Below are positions 44,874 through 54,596 of a stretch of 64,000 nucleotides of DNA, in pieces. Source of the stretch: Terripilifer ovatus (GTDB lineage: Bacteria; Pseudomonadota; Alphaproteobacteria; Rhizobiales; Beijerinckiaceae). A program made the translations under genes and the position numbers. The DNA lies in the NCBI GenBank assembly GCA_029222685.1, contig JARHVB010000077.1, forward strand, positions 1-64,000, in the 5' to 3' direction. The notes beneath the pieces are model-generated. The model did not search any database, was not told where the DNA came from, and worked only from the letters and a program-made list of their open reading frames with translations. Position 1 is the stretch's first letter, and each line of letters opens with the position of its first letter.

Positions 44874-46556
44874 ATGCATCTCATCAAGGTCGATCCGCGT
44901 GCGCTGAAGGAAAATCCCGACCGCATGCGCCAGACGAAGTCGACGCCGCAGGCCGACGCCCTGCTGCTGGCGACGATCAAGGCCGTCGGCATCGTGCAGC
45001 CGCCCGTCATCACGCCCGATACCGGCGGCGGCAATGGCTATGTGATCAATGCCGGTCATCGTCGTGTGAAGCAGGCGATCGCTGCCGGCCTCGAGGAGAT
45101 CGACGTGATTGTCGACGAGGTGGCGAACGACAACGGCGCCATGCGCTCGATGATCGAGAACATCGCCCGCGAAGCGCTCAATCCCGTCGACCAGTGGCGT
45201 GCGATCGAACGCCTCGTCGCGCTCGGCTGGACCGAGGAAGCGATCGGCGTTGCGCTGACCCTGCCGGTCCGGCAGATCAGGAAGCTCCGTCTGCTCGCCA
45301 ATGTGCTGCCTGTCATGCTCGATCACATGGCCAAGGGCGACATGCCCGACGAGCGGCAGCTCCGCACCATCGCGTCCGCCTCGCTCGAAGAGCAGAAGGA
45401 GGTCTGGAAGAAGCACAAGCCCTCCAAGGCCGATCCGCAGGTGTCGTGGTGGAGCGTCGCGCAGGCTTTGACCAAGGCCCGCATGTACGCGCGGCACGCC
45501 AGCTTCGGTGACGATCTCGCCCAGGCCTACGGCATCCAGTGGGTCGAGGACCTGTTCGCGCCGGCGGACGAGGACAGCCGCTACACGACGGACGTGGAAG
45601 CGTTCCTCGGCGCGCAGCAGGAGTGGATGGCCAACAACCTGCCGAAGAAGGGCATCATCGCCGAGACGACAAACTGGGGCGAGGTCAAGCTGCCGCCAAA
45701 GGCGGAGCGGGTCTACGGCAAGCCGTCGAAGTCGGATTGCACGGCGATGTATCTCGACCGCGACGGCCGGGTGCAGAGCGTGCATTACCGCATGCCCGTG
45801 GCGAAGAAGCCGAAGGGCAAGGACGTGGTCACCGGCGATGACTCTGCGGATGCGTCTGCCGTCTCCAAGACGCGTCCCGACGTGACGCGCAAGGGCGTCG
45901 AGATGATCGGCGACTTCCGCACCGATGCCCTGCAAGAGGCGTTGGCCCGCGCGCCGATCGAGGACGACACGCTGATGGCACTGTTGATCCTTGCCTTTGC
46001 CGGACAGAACGTCTCGGTCGATTCCGGCAGTGACGGGACCCGTTACGGCAACCGGCGCATCGCGCGGCATGCGACCGCACTGTTCGATCAGGACGGCAAG
46101 CTCGTCCTCGACATGGATATGCTCCGCGTCGCGGCGCGCTCGACCCTCGCCGACGTGCTGTCGTGCCGGGAGAACCGCACCGACAGCGGCATCGTCGCCC
46201 GCATCGCCGGTGACGTGGTCGGCGCGGACAACTTCCTGCCGAACATGGGCACCGACGACTTCCTGTCGTGCCTATCGCGCGCTGCACTCGAAGGCTCGTG
46301 CAAGGACACGCCGGTTCTTCCGCGACAGAAGGTGAAGGACACCCGCGCCGCCCTGGTCGAGCACTTCAAGGAAGGCCGCTTCATGCCGGCGGCCGCGCTG
46401 TTCGCTCCGGACAAGGCCGCCGTGTCGTCATGGCTCGCAAAGAACGCCGTCGCAGCAGACGACGAGGCCGACGACCAGCTCGAGGACCCGGAGGTCGCCG
46501 ATGACGATGGTGACGACGCCTCGGACGCCGAGGCGTTCTCGGAGGCAGCGGAATAG
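44874..46556 (+). CDS. ParB/RepB-family protein
   Basis: 560 residues; ATG 44874 with CAGGAGAAAT upstream. N-terminal ParB/sulfiredoxin-like domain with VINAGHRRVKQAIAAGL and IENIAREALNPVDQWRAIER, a helix-turn-helix with LTLPVRQIRKLRLLANVLP, then a long unclassified C-terminal half ending in an acidic tail. No parA is adjacent, so it may be a regulator or nuclease-like ParB of the element rather than a partition partner. Confidence 0.8.
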   Translation: MHLIKVDPRALKENPDRMRQTKSTPQADALLLATIKAVGIVQPPVITPDTGGGNGYVINAGHRRVKQAIAAGLEEIDVIVDEVANDNGAMRSMIENIAREALNPVDQWRAIERLVALGWTEEAIGVALTLPVRQIRKLRLLANVLPVMLDHMAKGDMPDERQLRTIASASLEEQKEVWKKHKPSKADPQVSWWSVAQALTKARMYARHASFGDDLAQAYGIQWVEDLFAPADEDSRYTTDVEAFLGAQQEWMANNLPKKGIIAETTNWGEVKLPPKAERVYGKPSKSDCTAMYLDRDGRVQSVHYRMPVAKKPKGKDVVTGDDSADASAVSKTRPDVTRKGVEMIGDFRTDALQEALARAPIEDDTLMALLILAFAGQNVSVDSGSDGTRYGNRRIARHATALFDQDGKLVLDMDMLRVAARSTLADVLSCRENRTDSGIVARIAGDVVGADNFLPNMGTDDFLSCLSRAALEGSCKDTPVLPRQKVKDTRAALVEHFKEGRFMPAAALFAPDKAAVSSWLAKNAVAADDEADDQLEDPEVADDDGDDASDAEAFSEAAE

Positions 46557-46641
46557 TCCGCCTACGACAATCTGCATGACACCCCGCCGCCGGCTCTGCC
46601 GGCGGCGGTTTGGTTTCCACTCCCACGAACAGGAGGACGTC

Positions 46642-47109
46642 ATGTCCGTACAGTCGATCTACGACCACGCCCCGCTGGGCGCCATCATCCGGTTTTCCGA
46701 TGGCACGCCGCGGCCGCCGGAGCGGCATCGCAAGAAGCTCGCAGCCTGGGAACACCACAACAGCAGCGGCCGCCTGACCCGCAAGCAGGCAGAACGCCGT
46801 GTCGCCAGCACTGTCATCAGCGCGAGCATCACGCTGCATGCCGGCGACTACGGCGGCGGCGGTGTCGTGGTGCTTCGCATCCACCGCACCTTCCCGGTCG
46901 ACAGCGACCTGAGCTTCGTCATGACCGAATGCCCGAAGGTCGGTGCGGTGCACGTGCTCGATCGGCCCGGCGACGATGCTGATCTGGTCTATCTCGCAAG
47001 CCACCGCGCCGACGCGGAAGAATGGCTGACGCGGCACGGCTACCCGCACGCGGTCCTGCGCGAGATCTCGGCGGACGAAACCGCCGTCCAAGGGAGGACG
47101 GCCACATGA
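46642..47109 (+). CDS. Conserved hypothetical protein
   Basis: 155 residues from ATG 46642 with AGGAGGAC upstream. Small mixed alpha/beta protein, no signal or membrane segment, no recognised family. The stop overlaps the start of the next gene (ATGA at 47106-47109), so the two are made together. Typical small accessory gene of ICE backbones. Confidence 0.65.
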   Translation: MSVQSIYDHAPLGAIIRFSDGTPRPPERHRKKLAAWEHHNSSGRLTRKQAERRVASTVISASITLHAGDYGGGGVVVLRIHRTFPVDSDLSFVMTECPKVGAVHVLDRPGDDADLVYLASHRADAEEWLTRHGYPHAVLREISADETAVQGRTAT

Positions 47110-47996
47110 GCGCGCCCGCTCCCTCCACCACGATGGTCGCGGAATCCGCGATCGCATTTCCGCAGATCGAGTTCGGCCGCGCGGCCGACGGCATTTTGGT
47201 CGCCCGCGTCGCCGACACCGCCTTTGCCATGCTGCCAGCGCGCGACGGGAGGCACTATCTCGCCACCGGCTGGCGCATCGGCCGCCCGATGGCCGAGTGG
47301 AAGCGATCCGACTTTTACGGTCATGCCGGCGAGCTCGCCGACGAGGCGGCCTTCCGCGCCAAAATCTCGGAAAACGCGGAGCATCAGCGCGAGAAGCGCG
47401 CGCTGTGCCGCCGCGAGATCAGTTCCACGGCGAGTACGCCGTGGGGCCGCTCCCAGCACGCGACCGTCTACGCAGAAGGCGTCGTCTGCCGTTCGACCGC
47501 AGGTCATGGCGGCTTTCATCTCGCGGCCGCGCGCAACCGCAGCGTCCATTCAATGCTGCGCGCGCGGCGCGGCTGGTACGAAGAAGACGAGGGCTGGGCG
47601 ATCGTGGCGATCACTTTCCCGCATCTGTTCACCAGCTACGAGCGCCGCTGTGCGGAGCGCACGATCAAGGATAGCTGGCCCGACGCCTGGGAAGCGATCT
47701 TTGGCACTGTGCTTCAGCCCGGAGAATCCCGCGAGAAGGATCGGCGCGCCTTCGAGCAGGAGCACGCCAATGACTGGATCGTCGTGTCGGCGATCACCTC
47801 GGACCAACGCCCCGGCTTCGTCGAGGTCATCGCCACGCCGGGCAGCCGACGTGGCGCCGGCACCGAGGAGCGACGCTTTCTTGTCCCATCCGACGAGTAC
47901 GGGATCGGTCGCTTCGGTTTCGTCGTCGATGAGACCCGCCACGCGGTCTATTCCGGGCCGTCGAGCTTCATCGCCTGGCAGGGGAGGACGCCATGA
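47106..47996 (+). CDS. Conserved hypothetical protein (DUF7007-like)
   Basis: 296 residues. Repeated aromatic-rich stretches (AEWKRSDFYGHAGELADEAA and WAIVAITFPHLFTSYERRCA) resemble the plasmid family DUF7007 from memory; I am not certain. Near-end sequence EYGIGRFGFVVDETRHAVYS is well formed. Coupled to the gene upstream. No function known. Confidence 0.6.
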   Translation: MSAPAPSTTMVAESAIAFPQIEFGRAADGILVARVADTAFAMLPARDGRHYLATGWRIGRPMAEWKRSDFYGHAGELADEAAFRAKISENAEHQREKRALCRREISSTASTPWGRSQHATVYAEGVVCRSTAGHGGFHLAAARNRSVHSMLRARRGWYEEDEGWAIVAITFPHLFTSYERRCAERTIKDSWPDAWEAIFGTVLQPGESREKDRRAFEQEHANDWIVVSAITSDQRPGFVEVIATPGSRRGAGTEERRFLVPSDEYGIGRFGFVVDETRHAVYSGPSSFIAWQGRTP

Positions 47997-48030
47997 CGGC
48001 CTCTCGCCAACGCCTCACCTGCTTTCGCGC

Positions 48031-48420
48031 ATGGAGGAAGCACGCCGCCAGACGCAGCGCCAGCTCGACATGATCGACCGGCAGATCATCCGTCGCATGA
48101 CGGCGCTGATTCCACAGCTCGGTCGCAAGCGGTCCGGGTATCATCGCGGCAAGGCGCCCGACCCGAGTGCATTCCTCGAGCGCTACCGTTCGAACCTTGC
48201 GGCGATCACGGCAGAGCGCCAGCCGGAGGTCGACGCTCTCTCGCGCAAGCTTGCCCGGCAGGATGCTGCGATCGAGGCGCTGCGAGCCCGATACGCGCCG
48301 GCATCCGGTTGCGCTCGTGAGAATCCGCAGGCAGCGGATAGCAAGCGTGATGGTCGCAGCCCGGCCGCGTGTCGCCCGGGGAAGCGGCAGGGCGCGGAGG
48401 CACAGCAGAGCCGAGCCTGA
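48031..48420 (+). CDS. Small coiled-coil hypothetical protein
   Basis: 129 residues from ATG 48031 (MEEARRQTQRQLDMIDRQII), charged and helical, likely coiled coil in the middle (DALSRKLARQDAAIEALRAR). No good ribosome site precedes it. The previous gene's end overlaps an ATG at 47993 in another frame whose first codons would lead into this one if one base were added, so a small frameshift at the 5' end is possible. Confidence 0.5.
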   Translation: MEEARRQTQRQLDMIDRQIIRRMTALIPQLGRKRSGYHRGKAPDPSAFLERYRSNLAAITAERQPEVDALSRKLARQDAAIEALRARYAPASGCARENPQAADSKRDGRSPAACRPGKRQGAEAQQSRA

Positions 48421-48803
48421 ATTCGCGGCATGCTTGAGCGAACGTCGCGAGCACGGCGCGGCGACGACGGTCTGGCAGGGCGAATCTTTCCGGCATCGCC
48501 AACCCGGCCCGCATTCTGTCCGCTCTCCCCTCGGGTTTGCTGCGGTCTGCGCCCCCGGCGGTCCGCTTCAAGGCCAAGTCGCAAGCGACCGGTTTCCGCC
48601 GATCTCGCCAAGGCCCGGCCGCGTCCGGCGCAGGGCTCCAGCAGGCTGGAACCCCGCTTGTCCGCAACCGGATCTCGCTCGCCTGGCGGCCCCCGGACCT
48701 TGAAGCGGCCCTCATCCCGGCGGCGCTGGGCGACCGCACCCGAAGGGAGAGCCGGCAGGGGCCGGATCGAACCCGACGGCGAAACCTTGGAAAGGACTTT
48801 ACC
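48421..48803. other. Intergenic spacer with a long-range inverted repeat
   Basis: CCGCTTCAAGG at 48563-48573 and CCTTGAAGCGG at 48698-48708 are perfect 11-bp inverted copies, enclosing about 124 nt rich in further G/C stems. It ends in the ribosome site of the next gene. No open frame with recognisable content is seen. A structured 5' leader is one possibility. Confidence 0.45.
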
Positions 48804-49391
48804 ATGACCAAAACCGCTCGCGCACCCCGCACTAGCGCTCGCATCGTCCCGCTGCGCCGCGGCACAACAGTCGAAATGGTCCGGCTCGTTTGCCCGGACG
48901 CCGCCCAAGCCGCCCGCATCGCCGAGAGCTTCGGCCTCCCCGTCCTCGACAGCGACGGCATACGCGATCTCCACCAACGGCTCATCACCGAGACCGCCGA
49001 TGCGCTCCGCGAAGGCCTCAACGAACGCGCCATGCAGATCCACCTGCAACGCATCGTCGGCTCCTATGTCGGCTCAGCGCACGGCGCCGGCCAGTTCTAC
49101 AGCCGCGCCGTCACCGAGGCGCGACAGGCAACAGCGAAGCTCGCCAACGACACGCGCGACGAGGACCTCGACGGACCCGTCGGGTTCGAATCCGCGGCCC
49201 AGCGCAAGCGCGAATTCGCCGCAGAGGTCGCCGTTCAGGCGCATGCACTGCGCATGGCGGCGGAAGGCGCCGCCGCAGCCTATGAGCACGTCGTCGGCGA
49301 GAGCTGGAAGCCGTTCGAGCGCCAGCCCGAACAACCCGGCGAGACCGTCAGCCGCAAGGCCGCCGAGGTTCAGATGGCAGCGTTCGGTTGA
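48804..49391 (+). CDS. Conserved hypothetical protein of the element backbone
   Basis: 195 residues; ATG 48804 with AAAGGA 9 nt upstream. Helical and Ala-rich, basic N-terminus (MTKTARAPRTSARIVPLRRG), then segments such as NERAMQIHLQRIVGSYVGSA. No family recognised. It lies between a structured spacer and ardC. Cytoplasmic. Confidence 0.65.
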   Translation: MTKTARAPRTSARIVPLRRGTTVEMVRLVCPDAAQAARIAESFGLPVLDSDGIRDLHQRLITETADALREGLNERAMQIHLQRIVGSYVGSAHGAGQFYSRAVTEARQATAKLANDTRDEDLDGPVGFESAAQRKREFAAEVAVQAHALRMAAEGAAAAYEHVVGESWKPFERQPEQPGETVSRKAAEVQMAAFG

Positions 49392-49729
49392 CGCCGCCGG
49401 CGGGGCTTCGGCCCCGCCTCCCGCTCGCGATCCGATGTCGGCCGGTCCTTCGGGACCGGCCATTTTCATGTCGCACGGCGTCACGGCAGAAAAGAGCAAA
49501 CAGAAATGAATCGGAATGGAGCGCCATTCGCGGCCCGTGCCGGCTTGCGGTCGATGCTCCGGCCGGCGTGGCAGCGCAACGGCTTTGCCGTCCTCCACTG
49601 CGTTCCGGTCCCGCGTCTCTGCCGACACCCCGGCCACCATCGCCACCGGATGCGCGGCCCCGCCGGCCTTCGCAGCGGACCGCCGTGACGGGCCGCGATG
49701 AGCGCGGCCTCCCAACGGAGGTTAGGATC

Positions 49730-50656
49730 ATGACAGGTAAGGAAACCAAACCCCGCGCCGACATCTATGCGCGGATCACCGATCGCATCGTCGCGGATCT
49801 CGAGCGCGGCGTGCGTCCATGGGTCAAGCCGTGGGATGCGACCAACGCGGCTGTACACATCACGCGCCCGTTGCGCCACAACGGCATGCCCTATCAGGGC
49901 ATCAACGTCGTGCTGCTCTGGTCGGAAGCCGTCGCGCGCGGCTTCACGTCGCCGATCTGGATGACGTTCAAGCAGTCGCTCGAACTCGGCGGTCACATCC
50001 GCAAAGGCGAGAGCGGAACGATGGTGGTCTACGCCAACAAGGTCACCAAGACCGAGACGGACGAGCATGGCGACGAAGTCGAACGCGCCGTCCCGTTCCT
50101 ACGCGCCTACACGGTGTTTTGCGTCGAGCAGATCGACGACCTGCCGGATCACTATTACGGACGCCCGCAGCCGACCATCGCGCCGGCGCAGCGCATCGCG
50201 CATGTCGACGCGTTCTTCGCCAACACCGGCGCAACCATCCGGCACGGCGGTGACAAGGCGTTCTTCGCACCGGCGCTCGACGTTATTCAAATGCCGCCGT
50301 TTGAGAGCTTCCGTGACGCGGAAAGTTACGCCGCCACGCTCGCGCATGAATGTGTGCATTGGACGGCGCCGGCGCATCGCGTCAATCGCGATCTCAGCCG
50401 TTACGCGAAGGATCGCAGCGAACGCGCACGTGAAGAACTGATCGCCGAGCTTGGCGCGTGTTTCCTCAGTGCGGATCTCGGTATCGTGCCCGAACTTGAG
50501 CCGAGGCTGGACCATGCCAGCTACCTCGCATCGTGGCTCGAAGTCCTCGCCAACGACAAGCGCTTTATCTTCTCGGCAGCCGCGCATGCGCAACGCGCGG
50601 TAACCTATCTTCATGATCTTCAGCCCAAGCCGGCCGAGATCGATCAAGCGGCATGA
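49730..50656 (+). CDS. ardC: ArdC-type antirestriction protein with zincin-like domain
   Basis: 308 residues; ATG 49730 with ACGGAGGTTAGG upstream. N-terminal ssDNA-binding ArdC domain (DIYARITDRIVADLERGVRP; PYQGINVVLLW) and a C-terminal metallopeptidase-like domain with HECVH (about 205-209) and a downstream Glu (EELIAELGACF). ArdC proteins protect entering single-stranded plasmid DNA from restriction. It fits with the methyltransferase-helicase upstream. Confidence 0.9.
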   Translation: MTGKETKPRADIYARITDRIVADLERGVRPWVKPWDATNAAVHITRPLRHNGMPYQGINVVLLWSEAVARGFTSPIWMTFKQSLELGGHIRKGESGTMVVYANKVTKTETDEHGDEVERAVPFLRAYTVFCVEQIDDLPDHYYGRPQPTIAPAQRIAHVDAFFANTGATIRHGGDKAFFAPALDVIQMPPFESFRDAESYAATLAHECVHWTAPAHRVNRDLSRYAKDRSERAREELIAELGACFLSADLGIVPELEPRLDHASYLASWLEVLANDKRFIFSAAAHAQRAVTYLHDLQPKPAEIDQAA

Positions 50657-51317
50657 GGCGCAATCATCCGCGGCTCGGACGCCTGCACGTCATCGTTTCG
50701 CATTTCTCGAAACCACAAAGGCCTCGCCTTGCGGCGGGACCTTTCTTGCGTGCGGCGTCGCGGCTGGCATCCGGGGGATGGCGGTGTTTGCCCTTCGCCT
50801 GATCGAGCCGCATCGGCGAGATGCGTCGGGCGGGACCGCGGGGTGTAACGCCCGTCTGTTCTTGGGTGGGCGTCTTCCCGCTGCGACGAATGCCTGGTGT
50901 CATCGCAATGCGAGCGCCCGGGGTCGCGGCTGAAGCCGCTGGCCGGAGAAAAGCCTGCACAACGCGTGCGAGTCTCTTTCACGAAACGTGCCCTTGCCGT
51001 TGTCGTGCGGTGTGGCGTGCCTGTCGCTCAGTCATATCCCCATCGTTCGGCCTGACGCGGCCAATGCGTCCTCGATTTGGCATGTCTAACCGAAGGCCGT
51101 CGTCGCTGCGCTCCGCCTCGATCCCAAGACCGCAACGGCCGTGCTCGGCTTTCTTCCCCTGTTCGCTGCGCGCCCATTCCTCGCGAGACAAGAAAGCCTT
51201 GCCTTGGCCGCCCTCTACTGCGTGGCGGCCCTTCGGGTGCGGTCCGATCGCCTCCGGTCAACGACCGCCATCGAGGTCGCGGTGGTCGCGGCCCGAGAAA
51301 CGAAAGAGGACACGAAC
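50657..51317. other. Long intergenic region between ardC and DUF736
   Basis: 660 nt with no convincing gene. Several overlapping frames on the plus strand (50821-51396 in one frame) run on into the DUF736 gene out of frame and have poor codon use. The leader of the DUF736 gene with its ribosome site (GAAAGAGGACACG) is at the right end. Confidence 0.5.
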
Positions 51318-51632
51318 ATGGCTACCATCGGCAACTTCACCGTCAACGGCAACGGCTTCGTGGGCACCGTCAAGACCCTCGCCCTCGGCACCGTGAAGGC
51401 CAAGATCGTCCCGGCCGAGCGGACCTCGGACAAGGCTCCGGACTACCGGATCTTCGCAGGCACCATCGAATTCGGCGCCGCGTGGAAGAAGAAGTCGCAG
51501 GAGCAGAACCGCGACTATCTCTCGGTCAAGCTGGACGACCCGAGCTTTGCAGCCCCGATCTACGCCACGCTGGTTGAGGTGGAAGGCGAGGAAGGTCACT
51601 CGCTCATCTGGTCGCGCTCGACCCGCGACTGA
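51318..51632 (+). CDS. DUF736 family protein
   Basis: 104 residues. TIGNFTVNGNGFVGTVKTLA and DYRIFAGTIEFGAAWKKKSQ are the DUF736 signature, a small beta-rich family on alphaproteobacterial plasmids and ICEs. Followed immediately by a strong terminator. Role unknown. Confidence 0.85.
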   Translation: MATIGNFTVNGNGFVGTVKTLALGTVKAKIVPAERTSDKAPDYRIFAGTIEFGAAWKKKSQEQNRDYLSVKLDDPSFAAPIYATLVEVEGEEGHSLIWSRSTRD

Positions 51633-51633
51633 G

Positions 51634-51665
51634 AAGAAGGCCCCGCCGCAAGGCGGGGCCTTCTT
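51634..51665 (+). terminator. Intrinsic terminator after DUF736
   Basis: Perfect 14-bp stem: AAGAAGGCCCCGCC (51634-51647) and GGCGGGGCCTTCTT (51652-51665), loop GCAA. T-rich end TTCTTGCTT on the plus strand and a mirrored A-rich side, so it may act in both directions. Ends the rightward backbone genes. Confidence 0.85.
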
Positions 51666-52106
51666 GCTTCCAAGCACTTGAGTCGGCCGCCGAGGAGAAC
51701 ATCGCCAACTGTTGTCCCCGCCGTCCTATCCTCGCTCTACAAGCCAGAGCCGTTCCACCAAAGTTCGTCGATCCGCAGCTCTGCCAGCTCGGCTCAAAAG
51801 CCCATCTCGCCCAGGGACGCGGTTTTCGACGATCGTTGTGCGCTGGGTTTTTTGCGCAACTCCTCCGCGAAATAACGAACAAGGACGTCAGCCCCGCATC
51901 AAAAGTCGCCATGTCAGCGCGATAACGGTAGATGACGCTTCCATGCCAATGTTTTTTCACCCCGGGAAACCAGAACACATCTCCAGTCTGATTTCTTCCT
52001 TTGGGACCACCTTTGTTGAAGAGCTGAATTGGTCATGGCCAACTCATTGCGGCACAAAGAATCATTGCGTCCGGATTCGCGAGAGAATTGTGCGATCCGG
52101 GTTTGT
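51666..52106. other. Intergenic region, downstream side of convergent genes
   Basis: Between the DUF736 terminator and the end of the leftward WGR gene. Frames on both strands lack motifs. Nothing else seen. Confidence 0.5.
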
Positions 52107-52370
52107 CTAGGAGCGGAACACATAACCGCGCTTGCACTTGCGCCTCAACCAGGCCTCAAGAGTCACGCAGGCATCGGCACTCTGATTGAAGAATTCGCTG
52201 CGCCGGCGGCCCGGGGCGCCGAGGCGTCCCCAATCTCGCACCACTGCGCAATCGCCAAACAATGTTGGTTCTAGAGAAAGGACATAGTAGCGAGCCATGT
52301 TTTTCGAGGGGTCAACCCGCTCGAGAACAAGGTGGAGCTGTGGAACGATTGGATGGCAGCGGTCGGACAT
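52107..52370 (-). CDS. WGR-domain protein
   Basis: 87 residues from ATG 52370 (a TTG at 52445 would add 25). The WGR core reads ARYYVLSLEPTLFGDCAVVR followed by DWGRLGAPGRRRSEFFN, with the Trp-Gly-Arg signature intact, and ends RKCKRGYVFRS. WGR domains bind nucleic acid ends or partners in PARPs and in bacterial single-domain proteins of unknown role. Confidence 0.8.
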   Translation of the reverse strand: MSDRCHPIVPQLHLVLERVDPSKNMARYYVLSLEPTLFGDCAVVRDWGRLGAPGRRRSEFFNQSADACVTLEAWLRRKCKRGYVFRS

Positions 52371-52489
52371 GGTGAATCGTCGCACCAGTCCGTGCGCCAA
52401 GTCCAATAGATATCTTGAATCGATGTCGAACGATTGATTCGCCAAATCGATGGACGAGGTATCGCACGGGACTTCTAGCGCGACTCTTC

Positions 52490-52831
52490 AGCGCCGTCGC
52501 ACTGCGCAAGGGCGTCGCCGCGATACTAGCTGTTGCGGTCCCGCCAGCGTAGCAGGCATCGCAATCCCATGCCCGCTCGGCACATAGCCGAATTCGTCGT
52601 ACAAATCGTGGAAAGTATACGGCGGCGCTCCTTTTCTGCTTCGGCCTTCTCGCATCTGCGCTCGAGCTCTTGCCCCGTCCTGTCCCCGGGCCGACAGATC
52701 GAGCACATTGCCAGGTGAACCGCCCATTCCCCGACGGTCAACGCGTCGATGTAGGCACAATGCACCCCAACGGCGCGCATCATCGGCGCATAGGTCGGTG
52801 ATTTGCGGACCTCGATGGCGCGGTCGACCAC
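52490..52831 (-). pseudogene. Small CPAC-type protein, copy 2, frameshifted
   Basis: From GTG 52831 the frame reads VDRAIEVRKSPTYAPMMRAV, IDALTVGEWAVHLAMC, SICRPGD and ends AEAEKERR before leaving the family. A second frame continues YTFHDLYDEFGYVPSGHGIA. Together they match the copy at 35574-35880. The Cys pair is CSIC instead of CPAC. Its start overlaps the stop of the AbiEii remnant (TAGTG). Confidence 0.55.
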
Positions 52832-53018
52832 TAGGCGGCGATGATCACTTTCGCGGCCTCGGCATGGGGCATGAGGGAGGCGGCCAAGTCAGAAATGATG
52901 GCATGAAGGTTGGCCGGCTGGTTCGTAAGATCGCGCACAAACGCGGTCCATTGCCGCTGCTTGGCGGGTCATCTGCAACGGCCGATGTCAGCAGCGCGTC
53001 GAGCAAGGCGTCCGGTAT
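52831..53018 (-). pseudogene. AbiEii-type nucleotidyltransferase toxin, C-terminal fragment
   Basis: Directly after the fic stop the frame reads IPDALLDALLTSAVADD; a frame change then gives AKQRQWTAFVRDLTNQPANL and HAIISDLAASLMPHAEAAKV, ending at TAG 52831-52833. The KQRQW...F and LMPH pattern is the typical end of AbiEii/AbiGii toxins. Its N-terminal part is found on the other side of fic at 54894-55041, same strand. Confidence 0.6.
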
Positions 53019-54557
53019 TCATAAAGACTTGTCCAAAGACCAGCGGACTCGCTCGGCAAGAAATTCGGCAAACGGACGGATATCCAGATCGACGCTGGCG
53101 GTTTCAAGGGCCGTCATATAGGCGGCACGGTCATCCACGCGAATGACGGTCCAGGGGTATCCACCAGAGGCAAGCATCGCGTTCATCAAGAAGCGCGCAA
53201 TGCGACCATTTCCGTCGGGATATGGATGTACGTAGCCAACCAACCAGTGGCCAAGCACGGCCCTTACGGCTGGCGCCGGCTCGTTCTCCAGTAGCTCGAA
53301 AAGAGCGGCCATGCCTTCTGGAACAGACTCTGCACGTGGCGGAATGTGTCGTGATCCGCGAATATAGACGGGCATATTCCGATAGCCTGCAAGCACGCCG
53401 GCACGAAGGATACCGGCAGCTACTGAGGGCTGAAACATCTCCCGATACCAGCTCCGATGAGCGTCCTGCACAAGAGCGCCGGGTGATGCTCCATCGATGA
53501 TGGCCGCCACCGATTTTTTGACTTCCTGAAACGCCTGCCAGTAGCCCCGGGCGGCTAGGGCATCACGACTCTTTTGGTCTTGCTCATCTGCCTGCGGATT
53601 CCAGCTTCCCTGGCGAACGCGATCAATCAGCTCGGGCGTAACGCTGTAGCCCTCGATCGACAGGGAGTGATAGGCATCGCTTTGATAGATATCCTCGACA
53701 AACTTGAGGTAAGCCTTCTGGTCATGAGGTAACCCCGGCGGCGGAAGGAATATCTCCAAGACGGCCTGACGCTGTGTTTCCCAGATTGCCTGCAAGCGGC
53801 CAACAATCGGGGCGGTGCCAGTTGTGATTGCCGGTACAGCTTGCTGCGCCGCGAATGGATCGCTCTCGCGGACGTCGTAACCCGCACCTTTCATGGTCTT
53901 CAAGATCTCGTCGGCAAATGAATCACGTCCGCCACGCCGAAAGGCGCCGGCAAGCCGTCCTGCAATCGCCGAATGTCCGCCATCAAGCAGTCTGCTCAAA
54001 ATTACGGATGGATCCCTTATGGCAGCAAGGGCAACCTGCGCCTCGATCGGCGAACGTTGAAAGAATGCTTCGGGGACTTTGACCAAGGCTGCATCGAAAG
54101 AGAACAAACGTAGCCCGTTCTTCTCAATCAGATCCGTAGGCGATGGCATCTGCTTTTGTTTGAGGTCGTAGAGTGATGTTCCAAACAGGAGCTGAATTGT
54201 GTTGTTCGTTCCCTTGGTGCTGTAGACAATGACCTGCGGCGGAATAGCCGTCGCCTCAGCATGAATCAGAAGGGATTGTTCGGGAGAGAGATACCAGTTA
54301 GCACCAAACCGCTCCTGGCAGTACCGGGCGCAGAACTCCCAGAAGGAGGCATACCAGGGCGTCGTGTCGCCATCGATGGCATGAGGGCCCGTCGAAATAA
54401 GCCATCCTTTAATGACTTCGCGCAGGAAGCCGTTCTGAACAAGACGTTCGCGGTAGACACGTCCTATCTCCGCCGAGCGGAACACACGCCGCCCGTCCTT
54501 TTGAAGGGACTTCAGTGCATCAAGCGCGTCGGCCAGCTTTTCGTGGGGGGGTGCCAT
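53019..54557 (-). CDS. Fic-domain protein with N-terminal winged-helix-like region
   Basis: 512 residues. Fic motif HPYPDGNGR near residue 444, and an inhibitory motif S298-x-x-x-E302-G303 upstream of the domain, the class with an N-terminal inhibitory helix. Residues 1-60 (RRVFRSAEIGRVYRERLVQN) resemble the AbiEi-type winged helix, so it may bind its own promoter. Fic enzymes transfer AMP or similar groups to proteins. The gene is intact, more AT-rich upstream, and sits inside a disrupted AbiEii gene. Confidence 0.88.
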   Translation of the reverse strand: MAPPHEKLADALDALKSLQKDGRRVFRSAEIGRVYRERLVQNGFLREVIKGWLISTGPHAIDGDTTPWYASFWEFCARYCQERFGANWYLSPEQSLLIHAEATAIPPQVIVYSTKGTNNTIQLLFGTSLYDLKQKQMPSPTDLIEKNGLRLFSFDAALVKVPEAFFQRSPIEAQVALAAIRDPSVILSRLLDGGHSAIAGRLAGAFRRGGRDSFADEILKTMKGAGYDVRESDPFAAQQAVPAITTGTAPIVGRLQAIWETQRQAVLEIFLPPPGLPHDQKAYLKFVEDIYQSDAYHSLSIEGYSVTPELIDRVRQGSWNPQADEQDQKSRDALAARGYWQAFQEVKKSVAAIIDGASPGALVQDAHRSWYREMFQPSVAAGILRAGVLAGYRNMPVYIRGSRHIPPRAESVPEGMAALFELLENEPAPAVRAVLGHWLVGYVHPYPDGNGRIARFLMNAMLASGGYPWTVIRVDDRAAYMTALETASVDLDIRPFAEFLAERVRWSLDKSL

Positions 54558-54596
54558 TTTCGTTTCATCGCAAGTTTTTAGTGTCGCGTTATTACA

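Noticed and set aside
46642..51632. att sites or an integrase marking an ICE end
   Set aside because: No integrase, tRNA or duplicated end was found in the window, so borders of the element cannot be placed.
51604..51978. 125-codon minus-strand frame after DUF736
   Set aside because: It runs through the terminator stem and has no recognisable domain.
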